A stretch of 29,723 nucleotides of DNA from positions 1 to 29,723 of the forward strand of contig JBDRFD010000002.1 in NCBI GenBank assembly GCA_043819035.1. Reading direction: 5' to 3'. The translations under genes and the position numbers were made by a program. The stretch is from UBA2144 sp043819035. Lineage in GTDB: Bacteria; Patescibacteriota; Gracilibacteria; Peribacterales; Peribacteraceae. Positions 13,091-21,100 of the stretch are shown one piece after another. The notes beneath the pieces are model-generated. The model did no database searches, had not been told where the DNA came from, and saw only the letters and a list, made by a program, of their open reading frames with translations. Positions within the stretch are counted from its first letter, which is position 1. Each line of letters starts with the position of its first letter.

Positions 13091-13807
13091 TTATTCAAGC
13101 ATACCATCAATGATTGATTTAAAGTTAGCGAGTGGCTGTGCACCAGAGACAATCTGCGATTCCTTTGTCTCATTATTGTAGAGCACATTCCCGGGAGTAC
13201 CACGAACACCTGCTTTGCTTCCACCGGCCATATCGTCTTTGACCTTCTGTTCGAATTCTCCACTGTCAAGGCAGTCTGAAAATTCACCGGCATCTAAGCC
13301 CAATTCGGTTGCATAATCAGCGAAGCTATCCGGTGTGACACCCTTCTCGAAGAGTGCATCGTGGAAGCCCCAGAATGAATCATTGCCCCCTTGGTCAGCT
13401 GCACACTCCGTTGCTTCAGCAGCCTTCTGTGCGTTGGCATGGAAGCCCAAAGGGAAATGGCGGAAGACTAGATTAACTTTGCCATCATAATCTTCTACAA
13501 GTTGGTCGACAGTAGGTGCGTGCCTGCTGCAGAAAGGACATTCAAAATCCGAATATTCTATAATAGTGATTACAGCATCAGCGTCACCTCGAATGTGATC
13601 AGTATCTGATGGAGGAGTAACTTCACCTGCCGGAGGCGGAGGAGGCGGAGTTGGCTGAGCTGCTGTTGGTTTGTCAGCAACATCTGCCGTAGTACCTGGC
13701 AGGGAGATGCCACCGGTACCGAGTGCCAATCCGTAGCCAACGATGACACCTACGAGTCCCATGGAAATTGCAAACCATGGATTGTTCTTTGCGGGTAAAT
13801 CAGCCAT
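13091..13807 (-). CDS. Membrane-anchored DsbA-like thiol oxidoreductase
   Basis: 238 aa. One N-terminal membrane anchor (about residues 12-32), a Pro-rich spacer (53-66), then a DsbA/BdbD-type thioredoxin domain facing outward: IIEYSDFECPFCSRH with active site Cys90-Pro-Phe-Cys93, the HFPLGFHANAQKAAEATECAADQG segment, and the cis-Pro loop VRGTPGNVLYN. It would oxidise or isomerise disulfides in exported proteins. ECAADQ and SDCLDS carry two more Cys that form the second disulfide in BdbD-like proteins. TACTCT precedes the ATG by 7 nt. It may serve nearby exported proteins such as the Cys-containing secreted protein at 5128. Confidence 0.92.
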   Translation of the reverse strand: MADLPAKNNPWFAISMGLVGVIVGYGLALGTGGISLPGTTADVADKPTAAQPTPPPPPPAGEVTPPSDTDHIRGDADAVITIIEYSDFECPFCSRHAPTVDQLVEDYDGKVNLVFRHFPLGFHANAQKAAEATECAADQGGNDSFWGFHDALFEKGVTPDSFADYATELGLDAGEFSDCLDSGEFEQKVKDDMAGGSKAGVRGTPGNVLYNNETKESQIVSGAQPLANFKSIIDGMLE

Positions 13808-13947
13808 GTAAGAAAGAGTAAGGAGATAGAAAGATAGTGGCGCAGATCATAGCAACGATTCCCCAGAAAGTGGAGTGAAAACAAGATTTATTTGCTATAA
13901 TAAAACCAGTGAGTCAATGCGTATAATATCGCTAAATATAGCCAATA

Positions 13948-15348
13948 TTACATATTTACAGCACTGTTGAGAGCTACATCGGCAATTTTATACTCCTTTG
14001 AAAGGTTCTGTGGAATAGACTTATAACGCGACACAATCAGATTTCTGGTCTCTTCGCCGCTCGGGAAGATAACATTTTGGACCCATACGATTTCGTTTGT
14101 TCTCATATCACGTTCATTAACCAGAATATCCGGAGGTGCCGTACGAGAGAAATATGGGCCATCGAGTACCACCTGTCTACCATCTGGGACTCCATAGAAA
14201 TTTACAACCGCGTCATTTTCGTCAGTGGTGTACGACTGAATAATAATGGGATTCCCGGTATCGTTTTTAAAAGACAGATCTTGTGTACCGGGATAAACCG
14301 TCGCATCAATTCCCACGCCATATTCCTTGTAGTAGGAGACATAAAGGCTGTGGCTCCTCCTTTCAATTACAGGTAGGCCTGCCTTTACGATTGCTCTGTA
14401 AACAGTCGTTGATGCCTGGCAAATCCCTCCGCCAGGAGAGGGGCGCAGTTCATCGCCATTGTAGATAACCTTTGCCATTCTCCAGCCTTTAGATAGCGTC
14501 ACAGGAGCATCAAGCGTTTCTACAAATGAAAATGTGCTATCCGGCTCCACAATAACATTGTGTACATGTTCTGAAATGACTTTCCTTACATTTGCCATTC
14601 GTGCCCAAGTAGACCCATTGTAATTCGACCTTCCTTCCGAAAGTAATGTGAGCTCTTTCTTTTCGAGCCCATCATTATATAAGATACGGCCATTTCTTCC
14701 GACATACGTAAATACCAGGTCACTGTGCTTCTTATCAAATGCATCCTTAATAAAGGAAGCAGTGTGATCAAAATCCAACTCATACCCTGCCATTGCAATG
14801 CCTTCTGTTTTAGCACGTATGATTGAACCACTCATGGTTGTTCCATTCAGAGTCACATCTACGGTAGGCGCGAATTCATCGAACGGATGCTTCTGCATAT
14901 ATTCGATTATTCTTTGTTTACTAACTTCGAAAGAAGCCTTGGAATAACTAAACTTTGGAACGAGCCACGTAGGATAGTTGTGAAGAGAGACTTCCCATTC
15001 TTTTGTAATTTTACCATCGTCAGAATTGAATTCAACATTTATTGAATGACGAAGGAGATCCTGCTTTTTGCGAATCGCATTAGCGATGGTACGAATATCC
15101 GGCGAGCTGAATTTATACTTATTTAGCCGATTCTTAAGCCTGTTTGCTACTCTGTATTCAATGGAATCGGGTATTCCATTTGCTTGTTCTAAACGTTGAT
15201 AATCAGAAGAAGAACCCACTCTGGCAGAAAACATTTGATATGATTGTTGGCTTGTATAAGGGGCATCCGAGGGGAGTGTCATGAACAAAGTAAGTAAGCC
15301 CAAAAGGAATGCACTAAGATGAGATAAGTGTGTTACTCGGTGATTCAT
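13948..15348 (-). CDS. VanW-like exported protein
   Basis: 466 aa. An uncleaved or cleavable signal is present at residues 10-25. The N-terminal half (about 80-235) resembles the peptidoglycan-binding-like domains that precede VanW (KFSYSKASFEVSKQRIIEYMQKHPFDEFAPTVDVTLNG). The VanW domain (about 245-372) has the signature RPSPGGGICQASTTVYRAIVKAGL (302-325), the RRSHS-YY block and YPGTQDLSFKNDTGNPIIIQ. The C-terminal tail (about 375-466) is unassigned. VanW is linked to glycopeptide-resistance clusters, but such proteins are common in bacteria without resistance, and cell-envelope function is all that can be said. It has its own TTGCAC/TATAAT promoter. Confidence 0.92.
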   Translation of the reverse strand: MNHRVTHLSHLSAFLLGLLTLFMTLPSDAPYTSQQSYQMFSARVGSSSDYQRLEQANGIPDSIEYRVANRLKNRLNKYKFSSPDIRTIANAIRKKQDLLRHSINVEFNSDDGKITKEWEVSLHNYPTWLVPKFSYSKASFEVSKQRIIEYMQKHPFDEFAPTVDVTLNGTTMSGSIIRAKTEGIAMAGYELDFDHTASFIKDAFDKKHSDLVFTYVGRNGRILYNDGLEKKELTLLSEGRSNYNGSTWARMANVRKVISEHVHNVIVEPDSTFSFVETLDAPVTLSKGWRMAKVIYNGDELRPSPGGGICQASTTVYRAIVKAGLPVIERRSHSLYVSYYKEYGVGIDATVYPGTQDLSFKNDTGNPIIIQSYTTDENDAVVNFYGVPDGRQVVLDGPYFSRTAPPDILVNERDMRTNEIVWVQNVIFPSGEETRNLIVSRYKSIPQNLSKEYKIADVALNSAVNM

Positions 15349-15376
15349 ATGTTTGGGTGTGTTATTTGTTTAGTAT

Positions 15377-15405
15377 ATTATACAATATATTAAACTAATG
15401 TGCAA
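15377..15405 (-). promoter_or_regulatory. Promoter of the VanW gene
   Basis: -35 TTGCAC (complement of 15400-15405), exactly 17 nt, -10 TATAAT (complement of 15377-15382). The predicted start leaves an untranslated leader of about 22 nt with no Shine-Dalgarno. It is embedded in an AT-rich imperfect palindrome. Confidence 0.75.
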
Positions 15406-15469
15406 CTACTTAAAACACTCTCAAGTTGAGAGCGATGTGGTGATCCAGGTCCAACCTTCGCACTTCGCT

Positions 15470-15510
15470 CTACGGTTGGCAGGCAGTATCAAATGGCCTG
15501 CCAACCGTAG
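15470..15510. repeat. Perfect 15-bp inverted repeat, CTACGGTTGGC family
   Basis: CTACGGTTGGCAGGC (15470-15484) and its reverse complement (15496-15510), with an 11-nt loop. The words CAACCGTAG and CTACGGTTG recur at 22039-22047 and 22095-22103. Just upstream (about 15436-15450) TGGTG-TCCAGGTC resembles the 3' end of the adjacent tRNA-Phe. Confidence 0.9.
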
Positions 15511-15578
15511 CTCTGACTCATTTCAATCAAAACATCACAAAAATTACCCTTGTTAATAATAATTCGCAGAGCGAAGGT

Positions 15579-15654
15579 TGGTGGTCCAGGTCAGGATCGA
15601 ACTGACGACACCTCGCTCTTCAGGCGAGTGCTCTACCAACTGAGCTACCGGACC
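15579..15654 (-). tRNA. tRNA-Phe (GAA)
   Basis: 76 nt cloverleaf with encoded CCA. Acceptor GGTCCGG/CTGGACC, D-stem GCTC/GAGC, anticodon stem CTCGC/GCGAG with loop CTGAAGA (anticodon GAA), variable GTGTC, T-stem GTCAG/CTGAC with TTCGATC loop, discriminator A. Confidence 0.97.
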
Positions 15655-15747
15655 ACGTGTTAAAGAATATACTAAGACCTTGTACGGGAAAAGAAGTCTT
15701 TGATAAATTGAGTAATTGGTATTGAGAATGTAAGCTTCGTGTGATTC

Positions 15748-15796
15748 GGGGCTGTAGCTTACTCCTCCGCCCTCGGGCTACGGAGGGCAGGTCAGA
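15748..15796 (+). pseudogene. tRNA-Ala 5' remnant split by a REP-like hairpin
   Basis: GGGGCTGTAGCT (15748-15759) equals the first 12 nt of the intact tRNA-Ala 89 nt downstream, and GGTCAGA (15790-15796) equals its D-loop/D-stem. Between them, where the intact gene has CAGTT, is a roughly 30-nt hairpin (CCTCCG 15764-15769 with CGGAGG 15781-15786). Nothing after GGTCAGA matches the tRNA. Confidence 0.7.
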
Positions 15797-15836
15797 ATGG
15801 TAACTTCGTTCATTTTTTATCATCAATACAAACTTT

Positions 15837-15913
15837 GGGGCTGTAGCTCAGTTGGTCAGAGCGTCTGGTTCGCAATCAGAAGGTCGGGGGTTCGACTCCC
15901 CCCAGCTCCACCA
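15837..15913 (+). tRNA. tRNA-Ala (CGC)
   Basis: 77 nt with encoded CCA. Acceptor GGGGCTG/CAGCTCC includes the G3-U70 pair that marks alanine tRNAs; discriminator A. D-stem GCTC/GAGC, anticodon stem TCTGG/TCAGA with loop TTCGCAA (anticodon CGC), T-stem GGGGG/CCCCC with TTCGACT loop. The serine recombinase frame on the other strand ends inside this gene. Confidence 0.95.
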
Positions 15914-17347
15914 ATCATTAAATCTATGGCGCTGGCGCAAAACGCGCCAGCCCTTTTTCGCTTGAACTTGCACATCCGCGCCTTTCAAAACAACGTTCGA
16001 TCCAATGCTCCGCAGAAATGGTGGCAATGATTTGTGATTCTCTTCCGAGAGCAGATTTTTGGCTTCCTGACTACGCATAATGAGATCCCTCATCGGTTCG
16101 AGCCAATTGTTATGGTTCTGTTCAATATCCTTAACTTTCTGCTCCAATTCGACCTTGCGAGCAACAAGTGAATTCTTTTTCGTAACATATTCCTGCGTGT
16201 TGATTGCTCCATCGAGTCGCAAGTCGAGTAGGGCAGAGAGTTGTTCGTCGATCTTTGCTGTCCCTTCTTCGAGATGCTGAACAGATACATGATGATCTAA
16301 TTGTTCCTGAGTCTCTTCTTTGTCGAGTTGGTTGAGCATTTTTTCAGCCCACTCATCGGGCAAAGAAACCTGTTCGACAATCTGTTTTACTTTCTCAAGA
16401 ATTTTCTCTTCACGGATGTACTTCTTCTGCTCACACTCTCCTCTTTTCTTTGTGCAACGATAGTAGTGATAACCTTTCTGAACTTCAGCAGTGATTGCGC
16501 AACCACAAGAGTGGCATTTCATAAGACCTGAGAAGAGAAAATCATGCTTACGTCTGCGCTGTGGTTTGGCTTTATCTGCCATAACTGTCTGCACTTTGTC
16601 GAATAGCTCTTTGCTTACAATTGGCTCGAAGGAAGCGGGGTGAAGCTCTCCTTTTGATCGCATGGCACCGTAGTAGATGGGATTTGTGAGCATCTTCTGG
16701 ATTGTTGCTATATGAACCAGGTTATCATTCGCAGTTCTCAGCCCTGCATCCATCAGAAACTTCTTGATACCGGACAGCGTGTATTCACCAGTTGCATACA
16801 GTTCGAAGGCTTTTCGTATGATCGGAGCATGCTCAGGATGTGGCTCAACATTTCGCTTCTGAGCATTATTCTTGTAACCAAGAGGTGCTTTCCATGACCA
16901 TTCACCTCTGCGAAGTTTGTGCCGGATGCCACGTTTAATATTCTCACTTAGGTTATCGACGTAATACTTACTCTGTCCGAATGCGATATTGAGCATAAAC
17001 TTCCCTTGTGGTGTTGGTTCAAACCAGAAGGTTGGAAAGCGAAGAGCCTTCAGTTGTTCTGTATCCAGAAGATGAATGATGCTTCCTCCATCTACAGAGT
17101 TTCTCGCGAGACGATCGGGGTGCCATGCGAGTATTCCTTCTGCTTCACCTTTTTCAATCATTGCCACCATTTCCACGAACTTTATACGACCGGGTTTTCG
17201 GGCAGTTTGGGCCTCGCAAAGCGAGGCAACGATTTCGAGACCTTCTCTTGCTGCATACTCACGCAACTCCTCGAGTTGCGACTCGATTGATAATTGTTGT
17301 CGTTCTTCTTGTTCGGTTGATTTCCGACAATAGATAATGAACTTCAT
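15848..17347 (-). CDS. Large serine recombinase
   Basis: 499 aa site-specific recombinase. Resolvase domain with catalytic Ser10 (FIIYCRKSTEQEERQQLSIE), AWHPDRLARNSVDGG and the ENIKRGIRHKLRRGEW region; recombinase domain with PLGYKNN...IRKAFELYATGEYTLSGIKKFL; zinc ribbon (FLFSGLMKCHSCG, then CTKKRGECEQKKY); then a long coiled coil (about 330-440). The C-terminal 35-60 residues are odd: they are read from an 82-bp repeat and then antisense through tRNA-Ala (WWSWGESNPRPSD), with the stop inside the tRNA. The natural C-terminus was probably near LRSIGSNVVL and was replaced on insertion or rearrangement. TATCTT is 6 nt before the ATG. Probably encoded by an integrated element that uses the tRNA locus. 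Confidence 0.93.
   Translation of the reverse strand: MKFIIYCRKSTEQEERQQLSIESQLEELREYAAREGLEIVASLCEAQTARKPGRIKFVEMVAMIEKGEAEGILAWHPDRLARNSVDGGSIIHLLDTEQLKALRFPTFWFEPTPQGKFMLNIAFGQSKYYVDNLSENIKRGIRHKLRRGEWSWKAPLGYKNNAQKRNVEPHPEHAPIIRKAFELYATGEYTLSGIKKFLMDAGLRTANDNLVHIATIQKMLTNPIYYGAMRSKGELHPASFEPIVSKELFDKVQTVMADKAKPQRRRKHDFLFSGLMKCHSCGCAITAEVQKGYHYYRCTKKRGECEQKKYIREEKILEKVKQIVEQVSLPDEWAEKMLNQLDKEETQEQLDHHVSVQHLEEGTAKIDEQLSALLDLRLDGAINTQEYVTKKNSLVARKVELEQKVKDIEQNHNNWLEPMRDLIMRSQEAKNLLSEENHKSLPPFLRSIGSNVVLKGADVQVQAKKGWRVLRQRHRFNDWWSWGESNPRPSDCEPDALTN
15908..15989 (+). repeat. 82-bp repeat, left copy (adjoining tRNA-Ala 3' end)
   Basis: Identical, in inverted orientation, to 17390-17471. It contains the GGCGCTGGCGC-AAAA-CGCGCCAGCC hairpin and the last six bases of the tRNA-Ala gene, and it encodes the recombinase C-terminal tail on the minus strand. 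Confidence 0.95.
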
Positions 17348-17365
17348 GATTCAAAGATAGCATAA

Positions 17366-17629
17366 AGCAGAAAAGTGCGCTGCTGGCGGTTTGAAAGGCG
17401 CGGATGTGCAAGTTCAAGCGAAAAAGGGCTGGCGCGTTTTGCGCCAGCGCCATAGATTTAATGATTGGTGGGGATTGTACGAAAAAATTCGAACGGAATT
17501 CCAGACATAAGCGTGGCGGTGGCCGCGCCGCCGAAAAAAACCGGCCACCGCCAATTGCACCAAACTGCCCAAAAACCCGGTGGCGGAGCATTGGATCTAA
17601 CGTTGTAGCCAGCAGCGCACTTTTCTGCT
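17366..17629. repeat. Mosaic segment bounded by 22-bp perfect inverted repeats
   Basis: A 22-bp perfect inverted repeat (17366-17387 and 17608-17629; core AAAAGTGCGCTGCTGGC) flanks about 220 bp assembled from pieces found elsewhere, each inverted: 17390-17471 (= 15908-15989), 17465-17559 (= 21926-22021), 17560-17581 (= recombinase codons at 17189-17210, one mismatch) and 17583-17606 (= recombinase 3' coding at 15990-16013, one mismatch). It lies between the recombinase promoter and the promoter of the 17798 operon. No gene is called in 17348-17797. It could be an invertible switch, a decayed attachment region or an assembly chimera. Confidence 0.85.
17465..17559 (-). repeat. 95-bp hairpin-bearing element, copy A
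   Basis: Contains the perfect stem GGCGGTGGCC/GGCCACCGCC around a T-rich and GC-rich loop, then AATTCCGTTCGAATT and a CCCCACCA end. It is identical to copy B at 21926-22021 except for one base in the T-run, in the opposite orientation; a diverged third copy is at 4274-4375. Confidence 0.95.
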
Positions 17630-17778
17630 CTATAATCTGATGAAAGTTTGACGCTGTACAGTTTCCGTATATTTCTATCTACTTTTTTTAGGCATACTAA
17701 CATTGGTTCGAATCTTCGATGTGCCCCAAATAGAATAACAATCGTGGTTTCTGGCAAGGTAGAAGAAATGGCCATTTT

Positions 17779-17788
17779 GTGCTATAAT
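17779..17788 (+). promoter_or_regulatory. Extended -10 promoter of the 17798 operon
   Basis: TGC-TATAAT, with TATAAT at 17783-17788, 9 nt before ATG 17798. No good -35 and no Shine-Dalgarno, so initiation probably relies on the extended -10 and gives a leader of only a few bases. Confidence 0.6.
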
Positions 17789-17797
17789 GCTGAGATT

Positions 17798-18133
17798 ATG
17801 CCTCAAAAAAACACACAATCCCTTCAAGGTCTCATCCAACATTCACAACTTCTTTCTGATGACAGGAAAGAAGCGCTTCTTCGAGTTTTACCTCAGCTTT
17901 CTGATGAGCAAATAGATCATTTAAAGAAACTTATAGTGGCTGGGAATACCATTAAGGGTGATATTGCTGAACATGCTGTATCCGTAGCAGTGAATGAACA
18001 AGATGATTCTTACCTCAGCGAGCTGAGCAGTTTTTTACAGGAGTCCAATCGAACTCTCAGAAAAGAAGAGGAGAACGCTGAGCGCACCCAAGAGAGTGCA
18101 GATTCTGATTCTTTCTTTGATGCCACTGCATGA
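17798..18133 (+). CDS. Small helical protein, first gene of a two-gene operon
   Basis: 111 aa from ATG 17798; a longer frame to 17648 is rejected because TATAAT sits inside it. Residues 9-46 (LQGLIQHSQLLSDDRKEALLRV, then LPQLSDEQIDHLKKLI) share a motif with residues 128-165 of the poly-proline protein at 9868. The remainder is acidic and helical. No membrane segment. Its TGA overlaps the next ATG (ATGA), so it is translationally coupled to the 1214-aa protein and is likely its partner. Function unknown. Confidence 0.75.
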   Translation: MPQKNTQSLQGLIQHSQLLSDDRKEALLRVLPQLSDEQIDHLKKLIVAGNTIKGDIAEHAVSVAVNEQDDSYLSELSSFLQESNRTLRKEEENAERTQESADSDSFFDATA

Positions 18134-21100
18134 GTCCAGAATCCCATCCAGAAAATGAGCAGAACATTCAGAGGGAGCAACAGCGCTTAGATGAGCTGGA
18201 TGCTACGCAAGATCAGAGTATTAATCTCGGAAAGCAGCGAGAACAATTGACACAAACTTATCTCAAAAAAGTAAACAGCGTACAGGGGCGTATCCGCGAT
18301 ATCTACAAGAAGATTGAGGTACAGAAAGACATGAGAGCTCCACACTGGCAGAAGCTAGAATCAGTGTGTCTTGATGTTGAAGGCAAACTTCTGGAAAGAC
18401 TGGCTGCTATCGATCAAGAAAACATGTGTAGAGAGATTGCCACATTCAATGGTGCCATTGATGAGTTTCTCCTATCCCTCAGTCATGCGGAAAAGAAAAC
18501 AGGAGAGGAGGCGGAAGTAAAAGAAGATAAAACATTCTCTCTCCTCCAATCTTCATTGGACAGAATATCTATTGATCGGGAGGCACAGATTGATGAACGT
18601 ACCCATTTGCAAGATCAATTGAAAAGGGTGCAGGAGGCAATTCTGCGTGATACGAAAAAACTTGGTGAACTCGCAAAAAAAGAAGACCGAGCAGCGCAGC
18701 CAGCAGTGGTGAGTGAGCTAGAGAATCAACAAGCTGATATGCAAGACATCCAGGCAAAAATAGCTCTTACATCTCAAAGGATTACGATGCTTGATCTCTC
18801 TGCTACCGCACTTCAGGCACATAGTGAGCGCAAGCAAGGCAATAGTGAGACTGCTGATCGTCTCCTTTTAAAGCTCAAAGAAACCCATGGTACAGCTTTG
18901 GAGTCTATGCATCCTGGCCTGTGGCAAAAAGCAGAGCAAGCAGAGCAAGCATTACGAACAAAAGGTTCTCTCACACAATTCGAAGAACTTCTCCTCACCA
19001 ACCAATCAAATACACTATCTGTTGCTCTTGAGAAGCAACAGCAATCATCGCTTGGCGATGTTGATCTTCTTGATCAATACAGAGGATGGGGACTCTCTCG
19101 CAAAGAGGAGAACCCACGCGTTCACATAAAACGTGAAACTAGAAGTGAGCATTCTCCTTTTCAAGCTTCTATTACTTCAAGTCGCCTTGTGTCACTTGGT
19201 CGAGATTCCATGCTACAACTACATAAACCTCAGCAGCCTCAGCTCGGGACAATGCACCATGGGGAGCTTATCCTCTTGCAAGGGACATCTGACAAGGGAA
19301 GTGCTGAACTGCAAAAACCTATTGTTCTTGCATTTCGTGATCGAGAGAGTGTTGTCCGCTTACAGGATGGCTCAGTGGTGCAACAGCCAGTTGAAATACG
19401 ACCCTCAACAGTGAACTTGGGTGGTATCGGAGGACGTTCTATGGAGAATATTTATCTATCACCTGAGGCACAAAAAATGTTTGAACATTCTCCTTATGGG
19501 AGCAGAGTCATCCTTCGTGATGCACCAAAGAAAATACAAATACAGAGCTGGAATGCGCCAAGTGTGCGCATGCTAACTTCTGCTGATCTTGCCTTTGCAA
19601 GTACTAATAATGACAATCTTTTCATCCGTGATAGAAAAGAGAAGACAATCTCCGTTTCAACAATCAGTACCCTCGAAAAAGAACGCGAAGAACAGTCCCG
19701 TGATGTGCTCCGTGCACTAGACCGAGACCCAGCTGTTAGAGATGTCATGGGAAAAACGACTTCTATGCAAATGAATCTTCAGAGCATAGGAGAACTCATC
19801 TCTTCGGGTACAGCGAAGAGTGCAGAGAAAGCAGCAGAGTACGTTGAATATGCCCGTACACAAGCGCGACCACTACTTACTCTCCTCAATGACCCACAGC
19901 TTAAAACGAACCTGAAATCTGTAAAGCAGCAACTGGAATCTTTGAAAGGAACATCATTTGGTTTCGCTCTTGGTGGAATTGAGAAGGAGATTGATGAACG
20001 TATTGATGCGATTGACAATATGGTTGATACGCTTGAAAGCAATGACATCCGTCGAATGTGCGAGACGATTCTCGATAAATCTAAATTCCACCAGGATACC
20101 TGGGGACAGTGGCTAAAGACGGAAGGTCCGAAGTTCCTTGCTGCTATTGTTGTTGCCACTGTTGCCATTGTCACAATAGTTGCAACTTTTGGTGCAGCTA
20201 CTCCTCTCTGGGCAATTGCTGCTGCTGGTGCTGCCGGTGGCATTGTGGGGTCAGAACTTGCAGCAGAGGGAGTCCATCTTTCATATCACTTGTTTGATAA
20301 AGATATACGCTCAGGAAAAGCAACGTATTCAGATAGATCAATTCTTGGAAAATACTTTGAAGGACAGAAAGTTATTGATCCTGTAACAGGTAAAGAGCGA
20401 GACATGTCATTCATCTTCGATGTTGCAAATCCCTATGCAAAACAGTTCTTTGTGGGCTTTGTCATCACCTTTGCAACTATTGGGGCAGGTCGTTGGGCTG
20501 CCGGGAAAGTCAGCCAGTATGCACAAAACTTAAAGTGGGTTCAAAGCATGACAGGCAGTGGTGGATTTCAGAAAATGTCACAAGCCTTGGTACGCATTAA
20601 AGCAGGATATGAGTCCATCGCTGATAAATCGCTTGCCCGAAAGATTGTGATGGAATCCTTGCAAGAGATTGGCGAAGAAGGCACAGAAGCTGGAATTCAA
20701 CAGGGACTCAATAGGATTGATGTGCGTCTCGGGATACTGGCTGGTTTCCTTGTGGTGACAGCACAAGGTATTCGGGTACGTCCAAGGGTACGAGGATTTT
20801 CTGTAGAAGTACCACCGACTGCTTCTCTGGAACATGCACAGGCAACACTACAAGTACAGCTGGAGGCAGAGGGACATGCGACTGAAACTACAGACAATAT
20901 AATATCGGTTACTATGTGGAATGGAGAGAAAATGGAAGTTGAGCTTTTGCAAGTTGCGGAAAATAGTAACAATGATCAAGAGTCCGACACGAATAAATCA
21001 GAAACACTACAGAATCCCGATATGCTGGCACAGTCAACAAATACGCTAGAAGAGATGGGTATCGCAAATGCAACGGAGCGGAAGCTTGGCCGAGAAAATG

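Noticed and set aside
15837..15913. tRNA-Cys (GCA) reading of the tRNA at 15837
   Set aside because: That anticodon would need C at position 33; the loop TTCGCAA places CGC at 34-36, and the G3-U70 pair supports alanine.
17404..17640. Plus-strand frame containing RSIGSNVV upstream of the operon
   Set aside because: It joins unrelated repeat pieces; the recombinase-like residues come from a 24-bp displaced fragment.
17648..17797. N-terminal extension of the 111-aa protein
   Set aside because: The extension contains the TATAAT box of the operon and has no protein-like pattern; ATG 17798 is the better start.
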